From: Streptomyces sp. DG2A-72
Lineage (GTDB): Bacteria; Actinomycetota; Actinomycetes; Streptomycetales; Streptomycetaceae
DNA: 64,000 nucleotides
Assembly: GCF_030499575.1 (NCBI RefSeq)
Contig: NZ_JASTLC010000001.1
Span: 3,620,001 to 3,684,000 of the forward strand
Reading direction: 5' to 3'
Notes under the pieces: generated by a model
Told to the model about the DNA's origin: nothing
What the model saw: the letters and a program-made list of their open reading frames with translations, nothing else
Database searches by the model: none
Position numbers and translations under genes: made by a program
Shown here: positions 25,609 through 36,000 of the stretch, one piece after another
Layout: each line of letters opens with the position of its first letter
How positions within the stretch are numbered: position 1 is the stretch's first letter

Positions 25609-26439
25609 ATGGCAGGGAAACGCACCCCCAACCGCGCCCTGGACAACCTGCTTGACCAGGCACGATGGACCAGGACCCAGCTCGCACAGCAGGTGAACCG
25701 CCTCGGCCCTCAGGCAGGCCTCGACCTCACGTACCTGACCGGCTGGATGGCCATGTACGAGAAGGCCCACGGCCTCGGGCAGCGCTACTACGTCCAAGCC
25801 CTCGGCCTGGCGCGCGAGGCGGAAGACCACGTCACCTACTGCAGGACACTGCGCGGCATGTCCCTCCAGGCCTCCAACCTGGGCTACGGTCCCAAGGCCC
25901 TGGAACTCGCGGACTTCGCAGCAGAAGCAGCCCCTTCTGCGGGCCCGCGTCTCGTGGCGTTCCTACGCGGCCAGCAGGCTCATTCCTCGTCCATGGTGGG
26001 CCTGAAGCAACAAGCCCACGCGCGCCTGAAAGAGGCAGAGGACGCACTGTCGAAGGCGGACAACCGCAGGGATTCGATCGGCGGCTACGACCAGACCGCG
26101 TACCTCTTCCACGTCTCCCACGTCCTGTACGAGGAGAAAGATTTCGCGGGCTCGATCAAAGCCCTGAAACAGTCGATCCGCCTCCAGCCGAAACAGGAAC
26201 GCCAGGGCCGCGTGCACGCCTATGCCCTTCTCGCGCAACGCCAGCTACGCGTCGGCCACTTGGACGCGGCCTGCGAGAGCTGGTCACGGTTCCTGAACGA
26301 GTACGAACACGTCTCGTCCAACCGGGGTGACGACCACTTCCGCACTATGGCCACCGAACTCCGCCGCCACCCGAACGCCCGGCCGGTACGTGAGCTCGCC
26401 GTCCGCGCACGGGAGGTAGCTTCAGCTAAGGCGGCATAG
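25609..26439 (+). CDS. HTH/TPR regulator with internal deletion
   Basis: A 276-residue protein. The N-terminus AGKRTPNRALDNLLDQARW, TRTQLAQQVNRLG is the start of the HTH of a common Streptomyces regulator family of about 400-450 residues, and the rest (from about residue 40, GWMAMYEKAHGLGQRYY) is its C-terminal TPR part. The second half of the HTH and about 150 residues that normally lie between are missing without a frame break. It may therefore no longer bind DNA and act as a partner or decoy, or be decaying. ATG 25609 follows GGGAG. It is divergent from the small-protein pair. Confidence 0.78.
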   Translation: MAGKRTPNRALDNLLDQARWTRTQLAQQVNRLGPQAGLDLTYLTGWMAMYEKAHGLGQRYYVQALGLAREAEDHVTYCRTLRGMSLQASNLGYGPKALELADFAAEAAPSAGPRLVAFLRGQQAHSSSMVGLKQQAHARLKEAEDALSKADNRRDSIGGYDQTAYLFHVSHVLYEEKDFAGSIKALKQSIRLQPKQERQGRVHAYALLAQRQLRVGHLDAACESWSRFLNEYEHVSSNRGDDHFRTMATELRRHPNARPVRELAVRAREVASAKAA

Positions 26440-26563
26440 GCCCGGCGCTGTTCCCTGTGTCGGCAAACTGATCGCCGTTCTCCTCACGGCGGTCAAGACC
26501 GGGTCCTCTTGCCTGGCCGCTGACCGCCACGAACTTTCGCCCCACGGCGAGAGCCGGACGTCG

Positions 26564-27784
26564 TTACGCCACCGCCGAAACGGCAGCCCGCCCGGACAGC
26601 AGGTCGTCCACGAGCCCTTGTTTGAGCTGACGAAGCTTGTTCAACTCCCCGACCTCGCGGTCCATCTGCTCATCGCATGCCTCCAATGTCGCAACGATGC
26701 GACGCTGTTCAGCCAGATCGACTGGAAGATCAATCGCCAGTTCCCGCAACCGGGACGGATTGACGTTCACTTGCTGAACAGCAACCGTAGAAATGGACCG
26801 CACTCGTTGCCGAACCAGTGGGTGCATCAGCCATTCGACGAGATACTCCGGCGTCACCCGCTGCAGATCAGGAATCAAGCGCACCAGGTACGACGCAAAT
26901 GTCGCGTTCGGTAGCTCGTCGCGCCAGATTGCCGACTTGCCGATGTGCTCCATGCTGTTGGTCCTGTTGAACAGAACGTCGCCGCGCCGAAGGAACAGCT
27001 TCTCCGGAACCGGAACCGGACAGTACCGAAGCTCCTCCGCATCAATCCGGCCGTCCTGGATGTTGTTCATCCGCAGCACTGGCATGCCGCACGCATCCCT
27101 GTCGAGCGCTTCGGAGATCCCGTACTCAGCCGACGGGACAACTTCTTTGAGCGGGACACGCGCCCAACCCGGCAACGGGCTTTCGCTAGTCACGGATTCC
27201 ATGGCTGACAGCAGAGCCCCTCTCCGCACGCTACGGAGCTTGGCGATGGACGCCTCAATACCACGCTCCATCTCCGAGACGCCGTCGATCACCTCAACGA
27301 TCCGCCGCTGTTCCGCCAAGTCTACTGGGTGTGCGATAAGTTGTTCAGCGAACTTGTCCTGCGGCAAGTGCGCGATGCTCGTCTGACTGACACCATTGAC
27401 GAAGAGGTCGAATCGGGCGGCGTACGCCATGTAATGGAGCATGTACCGCGGCTCGATCGCCCCGCGCGTGCGCAGCCGGTGTAGCGACATCTGAAAATAG
27501 CACTCCTCCCGCTGACCTTCCCAGATCGCCGTCCGCCCCACCTCCCCTCCTTCGGTTACAAGAAGGTCCCCTGGCAGCAGCCTGAATCGCTCCCTTTCAG
27601 CAGCGCTGAAGCTCATTCGGTTGAGCTTCTTGAAGTGAATTCGATTCCACTGAACATCTTTGTTAGTGACGTACTCGCGCTGCTCCAACCCTGCTGATGC
27701 TTCCTTGTTCAGCTTCTTGCCGATTTGCATGTCAAAGAGGTCACCGACCTTGCTCAACGTCCACCCGGGAGCCAACTCACGCAT
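26564..27784 (-). CDS. hsdS: type I restriction enzyme, specificity subunit
   Basis: A 406-residue protein with two target-recognition domains: the first starts [19 protein letters not shown] and ends with the helical repeat [19 protein letters not shown]; the second starts near [15 protein letters not shown] and ends with the same kind of repeat, [19 protein letters not shown]. The two repeats are the spacer helices that set the distance between half-sites. This subunit decides the DNA sequence recognised by methylase and nuclease. Its ATG overlaps the hsdM stop by eight bases. Confidence 0.95.
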   Translation of the reverse strand: MRELAPGWTLSKVGDLFDMQIGKKLNKEASAGLEQREYVTNKDVQWNRIHFKKLNRMSFSAAERERFRLLPGDLLVTEGGEVGRTAIWEGQREECYFQMSLHRLRTRGAIEPRYMLHYMAYAARFDLFVNGVSQTSIAHLPQDKFAEQLIAHPVDLAEQRRIVEVIDGVSEMERGIEASIAKLRSVRRGALLSAMESVTSESPLPGWARVPLKEVVPSAEYGISEALDRDACGMPVLRMNNIQDGRIDAEELRYCPVPVPEKLFLRRGDVLFNRTNSMEHIGKSAIWRDELPNATFASYLVRLIPDLQRVTPEYLVEWLMHPLVRQRVRSISTVAVQQVNVNPSRLRELAIDLPVDLAEQRRIVATLEACDEQMDREVGELNKLRQLKQGLVDDLLSGRAAVSAVA

Positions 27785-30395
27785 ACCCGAGCTCCTTCAG
27801 GAACCCATCCAGCTCTCCGGCCGCCCGTTCCCGCCCCGCCCGAATCTCCCTCAAGGACACCGCATACTTCTGCTCCCACGTCTCATAAGACGCCGCCAAC
27901 TCCCACTGCCACCGCACCACATGGCCATCCAGCTTTGCCGCCAGGTCGTCCCGCAGCAGGTCGAGCACGACCCGGCGTTCCCCCTCCGCGTCCAACTCCT
28001 CCCGCGCCCGGAACAACCGCGGCGGCTCCTCCCTCAGCGTGGGCGAGTCGCTCGGATACGGATACCGATGGAAGTCCGTCTCAAGGCGTTTGATGTCTGC
28101 GCCTGCCTTCGTGCGCGCCTTCTTCACCTTCGCCAGCTCAGCCGTGAGCTGGGCCAACTCCTCGACGCTCAGAGCGGCTTCCTCCGGGTCAGCGTCACCA
28201 TCAGACGGGTCACCGTCAGTCTCCGGCTCCTCCCCGCCCCCGGAAAGCCGCGCACTCAACTCCTTGAACCGCGCATCCGCCTCCGCCTTGCGCGCATCCG
28301 CCTCCGCCAGCTCCTCCAAGAACCGGGGAGCAATGGCGGCAACCACCTTGTGGTCGTACGCCTGACGCCGCTCCGCCGCCGTCCTCGTACGCAACTTCTT
28401 TGTTCGTGCGTCCTGTTCAGGCGAAAGCATCGTGTCGACGTTCTCGATCCACCCGTCGACGACACCCCCGAACCCGTTCTCGGACAGCGCGAGCAGGTCG
28501 TACTTGGCGTCGTACCACCAACCCGCGACCGCCCCTGCCAGCGCATACCGGTCCAGCAACCCGACGCGGCCCAGCCGTTCCCAGAACGACTTCATCAACT
28601 GCCCCCGCACCGCCATCAACGCGGCCTTGCGCTCAGATGACGTAGACGAAGCAAGAGCTTCAGGTGTGGCCGCCACCGCCTCCAACCGGCGGGCAGCCTC
28701 TTCCTCCCACCACTTGCCGAACTCCGCCCGCAACGCCTCCTCCCGAGGCCGGGCCAGCTCCCCCAGCTCAGGACGGCCACCCGCCACCTCGCCCCGGAAG
28801 TCCACATACACCGGGTCCGCGGGCTCCCGCTCCACGAACAGATCAGCTACTCCGATCCCGTACGAGTCGAGCAGCGGCTTCTTCGCCTCGATCTCCGCTC
28901 GCGGCACACCTCCCACCAGATGCGCCCGCACGTCTTGCGGCTCGGGCGGCGGCGTGTTGTCGACGTACCGGCGGATGTTGAGGTTGTCGTCGTTCAGGGC
29001 GAGTTCCTCGCGGGTCACGATCCGCGAGAAGCCGGGTACCTCCGCGTACGCGTGGAACGTAGAGACGATCTTCTCGGCGTGCTCGGGCAACAGCACGTTC
29101 TGCGCCCGCTCCGAGTGGAACTCCCGGTCGGCGTTGATGAACAACACCTTCCGCTCCCGCACCGGGTCCTTCCGCCCAGGCGGACGCAACACCAGGATGC
29201 AGGCCGGGATGCCGGTCCCGTAGAAGAGGTTCGGTGCGAGGCCGATGACCGCCTCGATGGCGTCCTTCTCCAACAGTTCCGTCCGAATGGCCTGTTCACC
29301 GCCGCCACGGAACAGCACGCCGTGGGGCATGACCGTGATCACCATGCCACCGCGAGGGCCCTCCCGCTTGGCCTCCCACAACATGTGCTGGAGGAACATC
29401 AGGTCGGCCTTGCCGCGCTCGCTCGTCTTCCCGTACTTGGCACGCTCGGCCGGATGCGCCAGATCCGCGAGGGCGTAGTCCAAGGAGAACGGCGGATTGC
29501 TGAGCACTCCGTCGAAGCGGTCCTCATCCGACCGCGGTACATGCGCCGGCTGCGAGAGCGTGTCCCCGGTGGCCAGGTCGAAGCGGCGCACCCCGTGCAG
29601 GACCATGTTCATCGTCGACATGATCCATGAGCCGGAGTTGGCATCCTGCCCTGCGAAGAACATCGATGACGTGTCGCCACCGTGCTCCTCCACGTACTCC
29701 GCCGCGTGGATGAGCATGCCGCCCGAGCCAACGCACGGGTCGTAGATCCTCATGTCCTCGGTGGGGGCGAGGAGTTCGACCATCATGCGGACCACGGCGC
29801 GCGGAGTGTAGAACTCGCCGCCCTTGCGTCCGGCCGAGTCCGCGAACTCCTTGATCAGGTACTCGTACGCGGCACCGATCAGGTCGGGGAACTCGAAGTC
29901 CTCCGTGCGCAGCCTGATCCGCCCGAAGTGCGCGATGAGGAGTTTCAGGCGCTGGTCGGCAAGCTTGGCCGTGCTGGACGCGGCGCCCGATCCACCGATG
30001 CGGTTGAAGTCGAGGTGATCAAAGAGGCCTTTGAGCTTGGCGTTCTGGCTCTCAAGTGCTTGGAGCGCGGGACGCAGGCTCATCTCGTTGATGTTGGAGG
30101 TGGCAGCGGAGACCTTGTGCCAACGGGCCTTCTCCGGCACGTACAGCACATCGCGCTTACGGTAGGGCCCCGCCTGCTCCAGATAGCCGGGAAGGTCTTC
30201 GTCGCTGAGCTTCAGCTTCTCGACCGCGTACTCCCTGAGCTTGTCCCTGGCCGCCTCGAACTCGTCATTGGCCCGCTTCAGGAAGAGCAGCCCGAAGATG
30301 TAGTCCTTGTATTCGGAGGCGTCCATCGTGCCGCGCAAAATGTCAGCGGCGGCCCACAGATGCCGTTCCAGCTGGGCGAGCGTGAGCTTGGCCAC
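27777..30395 (-). CDS. hsdM: type I restriction enzyme, methyltransferase subunit
   Basis: An N6-adenine methylase using S-adenosylmethionine. The N-terminal helical domain ([19 protein letters not shown]) is followed by [15 protein letters not shown], the SAM motif DPCVGSGG at 219-226 and the catalytic NPPF at 300-303. At 872 residues it is much longer than the usual 500; from about residue 500 there is a helical, charged, coiled-coil-like extension. Such long M subunits exist in actinobacterial systems. GTG 30395 follows AGGGAG. It heads the hsdMS(R) operon and has an AT-containing promoter region just upstream (30396-30490). Confidence 0.95.
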   Translation of the reverse strand: MAKLTLAQLERHLWAAADILRGTMDASEYKDYIFGLLFLKRANDEFEAARDKLREYAVEKLKLSDEDLPGYLEQAGPYRKRDVLYVPEKARWHKVSAATSNINEMSLRPALQALESQNAKLKGLFDHLDFNRIGGSGAASSTAKLADQRLKLLIAHFGRIRLRTEDFEFPDLIGAAYEYLIKEFADSAGRKGGEFYTPRAVVRMMVELLAPTEDMRIYDPCVGSGGMLIHAAEYVEEHGGDTSSMFFAGQDANSGSWIMSTMNMVLHGVRRFDLATGDTLSQPAHVPRSDEDRFDGVLSNPPFSLDYALADLAHPAERAKYGKTSERGKADLMFLQHMLWEAKREGPRGGMVITVMPHGVLFRGGGEQAIRTELLEKDAIEAVIGLAPNLFYGTGIPACILVLRPPGRKDPVRERKVLFINADREFHSERAQNVLLPEHAEKIVSTFHAYAEVPGFSRIVTREELALNDDNLNIRRYVDNTPPPEPQDVRAHLVGGVPRAEIEAKKPLLDSYGIGVADLFVEREPADPVYVDFRGEVAGGRPELGELARPREEALRAEFGKWWEEEAARRLEAVAATPEALASSTSSERKAALMAVRGQLMKSFWERLGRVGLLDRYALAGAVAGWWYDAKYDLLALSENGFGGVVDGWIENVDTMLSPEQDARTKKLRTRTAAERRQAYDHKVVAAIAPRFLEELAEADARKAEADARFKELSARLSGGGEEPETDGDPSDGDADPEEAALSVEELAQLTAELAKVKKARTKAGADIKRLETDFHRYPYPSDSPTLREEPPRLFRAREELDAEGERRVVLDLLRDDLAAKLDGHVVRWQWELAASYETWEQKYAVSLREIRAGRERAAGELDGFLKELGYA

Positions 30396-30490
30396 GTGCG
30401 ACTCCCTACGACCCGACCTTAGATAACGGAGAGACTTTATTGCCCGGCCGGGGCCATATCGAAATCAGCGCATGTTTGTGGCCGATGGGG

Positions 30491-31171
30491 TCAGTACGTG
30501 TCGATGTGCAGTGCCTTCTCCACGAACTCATGCACGTCGGTGTACGGGTCCCGGTCCCACTTGTCCACATGTGCCGCATGCTGGCTGTTCATCCGCTCGG
30601 CGTTCTTCCGCGCCGCCTTGTACCGGCCCAGGACCTGGTGTGGCAGGACGACCTTGGGACTCTTGGCGTCCTGGGAGCCGCGCTGGAACGGCAGTCGCTC
30701 GGCCGCCCCGTCGCACACCCCGGCGAACGAGCCGCTGACCGGCTTGTAGTGGGCGAGGCGCCACACCTCGAAGCACGGATGCGAGAAGGCGACTCCGATG
30801 CCAGCCCCCTCCGCCTGCTCCAGCGCGTTGCGGATGTACTTGTACCTGTCGTGATCGAAGAGGCACCAGACTTCAGGCAGGTACTTCGCGTCCAGTTTGG
30901 CCCGCTTCGCCTTGCGGTCCTCTTCGCGCTTCAGCTTGATCGCCTGCTCGACGAGGTCGAGCGGCTTGCGTCCGCTGTCCGCCCTGCGGTTGGCGATGTG
31001 CATCTCCACCTGGACCTCGTCGGCCATTGGGACGCCCTGGTCCTTGAGGATGTCGAGATACGAGGGCTCGGTCACCTTGCCCTCGGTGAAGATGAAGACC
31101 TGACGCCTGCGCTGTCCGCCCCGCCGAGCCGGACGCTCCCACGAGTCCTTGCCCTTCTGCGCCCGCCCCAT
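30491..31171 (-). CDS. RloB-like protein (AbiL-type effector)
   Basis: A 226-residue soluble protein with the RloB motifs: FTEGKVTEPSYL at about 28-39, WCLFDHDRYKY with an acidic DxD at about 103-112, and SHPCFEVWRLAHY. The E plus DxD pattern is like that of Toprim nucleases. RloB proteins are found next to type I restriction operons and form the AbiL-like pair with an AAA15-type ATPase. The start overlaps the ATPase stop in TGATG, so both are made together. The likely role is phage-triggered abortive infection, in which this protein is the toxic part. Confidence 0.83.
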   Translation of the reverse strand: MGRAQKGKDSWERPARRGGQRRRQVFIFTEGKVTEPSYLDILKDQGVPMADEVQVEMHIANRRADSGRKPLDLVEQAIKLKREEDRKAKRAKLDAKYLPEVWCLFDHDRYKYIRNALEQAEGAGIGVAFSHPCFEVWRLAHYKPVSGSFAGVCDGAAERLPFQRGSQDAKSPKVVLPHQVLGRYKAARKNAERMNSQHAAHVDKWDRDPYTDVHEFVEKALHIDTY

Positions 31172-32448
31172 CAGTCCCGCCCCGCCCGGTCCGATCGATC
31201 GCCTGACTCGTCGTACGTCCCGGCCTCACGCGCCACGAGCAGCCGACGCGCGATCTGCCCCTCCAGAAGGGCCGGAACCCCGCCGAAGGCCCCCGCGAGG
31301 TACGACTGCGTGAGGTCCTCGTCCTCGCCCGGCTCCACATCGGTGAGCGGATACAGCTCGGTCGCCCCGTCCTTGTCCTTCTGCGTCAGCCAGACCTGTC
31401 CGGGGTCGAGGAGCCGCTCGCCGCTCGGGGTGGTGAGCACCGTCGCGTCGTGCGACGTGAAGACCAGCTGGGCGCCCTTGGGGTTCGCGTACGGGTCGTG
31501 GAAGAGCCGCACGACCTCTGCGGCGAAGCGGGAGTGCAGGCTCGCGTCGAGTTCGTCGACGAGCAGGACCGCGCCTTCGTCGAGGGCAAGAAGCATGGGG
31601 CCGAGGAGAGCGAACCAGGAGCGGGTGCCGTAGGACTCCTCCTGCCAGTCGAAGGACACGTCCCCTGCAGCCGAATGGTGCGTCAGCTTCACGGTGTCCT
31701 GGCCCGTGCCGTCATGGACGACCATCGCTCTGGTGATGCCGAGGTCGGCGACCCGCAACAACTCCTGGATCCTGTTGGCCCTCGGCCCTGACAGCTCCCT
31801 CGTGGTGTACCGTGCGCGCTCGTCCCGCTCGACCTCAGGGTTGATCATCCAGAAGTTGCGGCGAAACCAGTGGAAGAGCGGAGAGAGCTGCGGGTGGTTG
31901 TCCGTGCCGGCCGTGGAGAGCAGCAGTGCGTTCGGCCGCGTACGCCGTACGAGCTGGGCCCGGTCCCTGACACGTCCGCCGCGCCACTTGAAGACGTCCG
32001 GCCGGGAGGCGTCGCGGTCGAGCCATTCCTGACGGCGGCCGCGCGGATAGCTGTGCAGCCACTCGGATTCGACACGGGTGGCGCCGAGCTCGAAGCCGTA
32101 CGTCCAGCGGACCGAGTCGATGACGACGTCGACCTCGAAGAAGGAGGGTTCGCTCTCGCTCTTGGGACTCAGGGCGAAGACCTGGCGCGGGATGCCGTCG
32201 TAAGAGGCCCAGCGTGCATAGGAGTTGAGGACCGCGTTGCGCATGTCAGTCATCGCGGTCAGGACATTCGACTTGCCGGAGGCGTTGGCCCCAAAGATGC
32301 CGATCAGCGGGAGGACGGAGATGGATCCGCCGCCCGCAAGCTCCAGGGGATTCGCCGACGCGTCCTGTCCGTCGCCAGGCGCGACGAAGGACAGCTCCTG
32401 CTCGTCTCGCAGGGACCGTACGTTCGCGACGCGGAACCTCAGCAGCAC
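31171..32448 (-). CDS. AAA15/OLD-type ATPase (AbiL-like sensor)
   Basis: A 425-residue ABC-type AAA protein: Walker A GANASGKSN at 53-61 close to the N-terminus, a long insert, then Walker B LLVDELDASLH near residue 293-303 and the switch VFTSHDATVL. The first residues MLLRFRVANVRSLRDEQEL are typical of the AAA_15/AAA_21 family (RecF/OLD-like). With the RloB protein next door it matches the AbiL and PARIS-like logic, in which the ATPase senses phage products and holds or releases the effector. It is upstream in the defence island that continues into hsdMSR. Confidence 0.85.
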   Translation of the reverse strand: MLLRFRVANVRSLRDEQELSFVAPGDGQDASANPLELAGGGSISVLPLIGIFGANASGKSNVLTAMTDMRNAVLNSYARWASYDGIPRQVFALSPKSESEPSFFEVDVVIDSVRWTYGFELGATRVESEWLHSYPRGRRQEWLDRDASRPDVFKWRGGRVRDRAQLVRRTRPNALLLSTAGTDNHPQLSPLFHWFRRNFWMINPEVERDERARYTTRELSGPRANRIQELLRVADLGITRAMVVHDGTGQDTVKLTHHSAAGDVSFDWQEESYGTRSWFALLGPMLLALDEGAVLLVDELDASLHSRFAAEVVRLFHDPYANPKGAQLVFTSHDATVLTTPSGERLLDPGQVWLTQKDKDGATELYPLTDVEPGEDEDLTQSYLAGAFGGVPALLEGQIARRLLVAREAGTYDESGDRSDRAGRD

Positions 32449-32566
32449 GCTGTCCTCCTCTCCGGGCTCAGAGTAATGGCCGCATCTGACATCGGCCCGG
32501 CCTGGGACGCCTGCGACCTCACGGAACCTATCCCGTGAAGGTCACCGCGAACAGCCGATCAGGTGA

Positions 32567-34309
32567 TCAGTCCGAGCCCAGGTGGGTCGGCGCGAACATG
32601 CGCAGCACCGCCGGCAGAACGACCACCGAGGGCCCCGGTGCTGCCAGCGCCTTCGCCAGGTCCGTCTCCAGGGTCTCGGGGGACGTGCGAACCCCCGGGA
32701 CCCCGAAGGACTCCGCCAGCGCCACATAGTCGGGCCGGGTCAGCTCCGTCGCCGTCGCCTCCCCGAACGCGTCGGTCATGTACTCGCGGAGGATGCCGTA
32801 GCCGCCGTCGTCGACGATGAGCCAGGTGACCGGCAGGTCGTACTGCCTGGCCGTCGCCAGCTCGGCGATCGAGTACAGGGCGCCTCCGTCGCCGGACACC
32901 GCGAGCACCGGTCGTGTCGGATCCGCGGCTGCCGCACCGAGCGCCGCCGGGAAGCCGTAGCCGAGGCCGCCGGCGCCCTGGGCGGAGTGCAGGAGGTTGG
33001 GGCTCTTGGCGTCGAAGGCGGACCAGGCCCAGTAGGCCAGGATCGTCATGTCCCAGAAGGACGGCGAGTCGGCGGGCAGGGCCCTGCGTACGGAGGCCAA
33101 CACGTCCTGTTCCAGGGTGAGTTCCTGGGCGGCGATGCGCTCGGAAACCTTCGCCAGGACCGCCCGCACCCGCTCCGGCGCCGACGCGTCCGTCCGCTCC
33201 TCCACCGTCTCCAGCAGCGCCTGCAACGCCAGTCGCGCGTCCGCGTGGATGCCCAGTGCCGGGTGGTTGGACTCCAGCTTGCCGAGGTCGGCCTCGATCT
33301 GGACGACCCGGCCGCGCGGCTTGAACGTGTGGTAGTTGGACGACACTTCACCCAGACCCGAGCCGACCACCAGCAGGACGTCGGCGTCCTCCAGGAAGTC
33401 CGTGGTGTACCGGTCCTCGATCCACGACTGGAGCGACAGCGGGTGCTTCCAGGGGAACGCGCCCTTGCCGCCGGGCGTGGTGACCACCGGCGCCTGCACC
33501 CGCTCGGCGAGCCGACGAAGTTTGCCCGAGGCGTCCGACCGTACGACTCCCCCGCCCGCGATGATCGCCGGGCGGGCAGCCTTCGACAGCAAGTCGGCTG
33601 CCACCGCCGTCAGTTCGGGGCGCGGCGGCAGCTCGTCGGGGAAGGCGTCGCCGCCCGTCACCACCGGGATCGAGGTCTTCGCCAGCAGCACGTCGTGCGG
33701 GATCTCCACCCACACCGGGCCGTGCGGGGCCGTCAGCGCCGACTTCCAGGCCGCCTCGATGGCGGACGGGATCTGTGACTGCGTACGGACGGTGTGGACG
33801 GACTTGACCACGCCCCTGAACGAGGCCGCCTGGTCCGGGAGTTCGTGCAGATAGCCGTGGCGGCCACCGCCCAGCCCCGCCGTCGGGATCTGGCTGCTGA
33901 TCGCGAGCACGGGCGCCGAAGCCGCCGCCGCTTCCTGAAGCGCCGCCAGTGACGTCAGCGCGCCCGGTCCCGTCGACAGCAGCAGCGGTGCCGCCTCGCC
34001 CGTGATCCGGCCGTACGCGTCGGCCGCGAACCCGGCGTTGTTCTCCACCCGGAGCCCGATGTACCGCAGGTCGCTGCGCCGCAGCGCGTCGAACATGCCG
34101 AGCGCGTGCTGGCCGGGCAGCCCGAACACCGTCGTGGTGCCGAGCGCCGCCAGCGTCTCCACGACCAGGTCTCCGCCGTTGCGGCCAGTCATCACGCGGC
34201 GCGAAGCGCCTCCTTGAGGGGTGGTGGCCGGGCGACGGGTGGGCGGATTCAGCGCGGCCGAGATCTGTGCCTCGGTCGGACGGAGCACCAGGTCGTGGTC
34301 GTGGGTCAC
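32567..34309 (-). CDS. thiamine-diphosphate enzyme (acetolactate-synthase-like)
   Basis: A 580-residue enzyme of the ThDP family. The catalytic glutamate lies in [16 protein letters not shown], and the ThDP/metal motif GDGG starts [17 protein letters not shown]; where most members have NN at its end, this one has VDDGGYG. An N-terminal extension of about 40 residues precedes the domain. Its start overlaps the agmatinase stop in ATGA, so it is in the agmatinase operon. The substrate is likely a 2-oxo acid or aldehyde; coupling to guanidino-compound breakdown is inferred only from context. Confidence 0.88.
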   Translation of the reverse strand: MTHDHDLVLRPTEAQISAALNPPTRRPATTPQGGASRRVMTGRNGGDLVVETLAALGTTTVFGLPGQHALGMFDALRRSDLRYIGLRVENNAGFAADAYGRITGEAAPLLLSTGPGALTSLAALQEAAAASAPVLAISSQIPTAGLGGGRHGYLHELPDQAASFRGVVKSVHTVRTQSQIPSAIEAAWKSALTAPHGPVWVEIPHDVLLAKTSIPVVTGGDAFPDELPPRPELTAVAADLLSKAARPAIIAGGGVVRSDASGKLRRLAERVQAPVVTTPGGKGAFPWKHPLSLQSWIEDRYTTDFLEDADVLLVVGSGLGEVSSNYHTFKPRGRVVQIEADLGKLESNHPALGIHADARLALQALLETVEERTDASAPERVRAVLAKVSERIAAQELTLEQDVLASVRRALPADSPSFWDMTILAYWAWSAFDAKSPNLLHSAQGAGGLGYGFPAALGAAAADPTRPVLAVSGDGGALYSIAELATARQYDLPVTWLIVDDGGYGILREYMTDAFGEATATELTRPDYVALAESFGVPGVRTSPETLETDLAKALAAPGPSVVVLPAVLRMFAPTHLGSD

Positions 34310-35286
34310 TTGGCTTCCGAGTCCTTCCGGGCCGCCGCGATCTGGCGCGACATGATGGTGGTCAGTTCGTACGCCGTGTGGGACGCGGCCACCGACGTGA
34401 TCTCGGCGTGATCGTACGCGGGGGCCACCTCGACGACGTCGGCCGAGACCAGGTTGCAGGACGCCAGACCCCGCAGGATCTCCAGCAGCTCCCTCGACGT
34501 CATGCCGCCCGCCTCCGGCGTCCCCGTGCCGGGCGCGTGCGCCGGGTCCAGGCAGTCGATGTCGATGGAGATGTACAGCGGGCGGTCGCCGATGCGCTGG
34601 CGGAGCTGGTCGGCGACCTCGTCGACACCGCGCCGCATCACGTCCGCGGACGTCACGATGCCGAAGCCGAGCTTGGCGTCGTCGTCCAGGTCCTGCTTGC
34701 CGTACAGCGGTCCGCGTGTACCGACGTGCGAGAGGGCGGAGGTGTCCAGGATCCCCTCCTCCACCGCCCGCCGGAACGGCGTCCCGTGTGTGTACTCGGC
34801 GCCGAAGTACGTGTCCCAGGTGTCGAGGTGCGCGTCGAAGTGCAGCAGCGCCACCGGGCCGTGCTTCTTGGCCACGGAGCGGAGCAGCGGGAGCGCGATC
34901 GTGTGGTCGCCACCGAGGGTCATCAGCCTGGCCCCCGTCCCCAGCAGCTCGTCCGCCGCCGCCTCGACCGTCTCAACGGCCTCGTTGATGTTGAACGGGT
35001 TCACCGCGATGTCCCCGCCGTCCGCGACCTGCGCCAGCGCGAAGGGTGACGCGTCCTGCGCCGGGTTGTACGGCCGCAGCAGCCGGGACGCCTCACGGAT
35101 CGCGTTGCCGCCGAAGCGGGCGCCCGGCCGGTACGAGACGCCCGAGTCGAACGGCACGCCGACCACGGCGACATCGGCACGGCCGACCTCGTCGAGCCGC
35201 GGCAGCCGGGCGAAGGTCGCGGGCCCGGCGTACCGCGGGATGCGGGAGGAGTCGACGGGGCCGCGGGGCGTCTCGGTGCTGCTCAT
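34306..35286 (-). CDS. speB: agmatinase / guanidinobutyrase family ureohydrolase
   Basis: A 326-residue manganese hydrolase that removes urea from agmatine or a related guanidine. Metal ligands are visible in [23 protein letters not shown] and [24 protein letters not shown] 35286 follows GGAAAGAAGG. The TPP enzyme follows in the same operon. Which guanidine is used (agmatine, guanidinobutyrate) cannot be decided from motifs. The truncated PucR-type gene upstream and divergent may once have controlled it. Confidence 0.9.
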   Translation of the reverse strand: MSSTETPRGPVDSSRIPRYAGPATFARLPRLDEVGRADVAVVGVPFDSGVSYRPGARFGGNAIREASRLLRPYNPAQDASPFALAQVADGGDIAVNPFNINEAVETVEAAADELLGTGARLMTLGGDHTIALPLLRSVAKKHGPVALLHFDAHLDTWDTYFGAEYTHGTPFRRAVEEGILDTSALSHVGTRGPLYGKQDLDDDAKLGFGIVTSADVMRRGVDEVADQLRQRIGDRPLYISIDIDCLDPAHAPGTGTPEAGGMTSRELLEILRGLASCNLVSADVVEVAPAYDHAEITSVAASHTAYELTTIMSRQIAAARKDSEAK

Positions 35287-35475
35287 GAAAAAATGCCTTC
35301 TTTCCTACGCTTCGTCGCGTATATACATCTGCCCTCGACTCTACTGGGGATCCGGGGCTGATTCGGACGCGAGTTCGGCGGCCCGGACGACCGTGCCGAC
35401 TGCCGGTCCAGGTCGACCATAGGAGGCCGAAAAGCGACTGCGAACTATACGTTTCGTACACCGCAGCGCGACAGG

Positions 35476-35934
35476 ATGGAGGAAACGTCCATCACGCCGG
35501 ACCCCTCCGGGCATCCAGCGGAGCGCGAGCCCGAGCCGCAGCCGGGCTGGACGCTCGGCGTCAGCGCGCCCGCCGCGCCGCAGGAGTGGCCGTCGGCCGA
35601 CACACAGGCGGCCCGCGCCCTGGCACGCGCGCGTGCCACCCGCACAGCCCTGGTCCGGCACGGCGCCCGCCCCGGTCTCGCCGAACTCCTCCCGCAGGAA
35701 GAGGCGGAGGCGCACGCCCGCGCGCTCCTCGCTCCCGTCGACACTCCGGCCCTCACCGAGACCCTGCGCACCTGGCTTTCCCTGCACGGGAGTTGGGACC
35801 GTACGGCCGTCGTGCTGTCCGTGCACCGCAACACCGTGCGGCAGCGGATCGCCCGGTGCGCGGCGTTGCTGGGCGCCGACTTGGACGATCCCGACGTACG
35901 CATGGAGTTGTGGTTCGCGCTGCGGAAACGGTGA
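35476..35934 (+). pseudogene. PucR-type regulator, N-terminus missing
   Basis: The 152 residues encoded match only the end of PucR/CdaR-family regulators: a fragment of the GGDEF-like region (TLGVSAPAAPQEWPSADTQA) and the HTH_30 domain (ALTETLRTWLSLHGSWDRT, followed by VLSVHRNTVRQRIARCAALL). Full members have about 500 residues. There is no ribosome site before ATG 35476 and no upstream frame with the missing part in 35287-35475. A functional short HTH protein is possible, but loss of the 5' end is more likely. It lies divergently from agmatinase, as a regulator would. Confidence 0.68.
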
Positions 35935-36000
35935 GTGACGCGTGTCCCAGCGGGCGGGACGCCGGGTGTTCGCACTGCCGTCTGCCTCACAATGGTTCCC

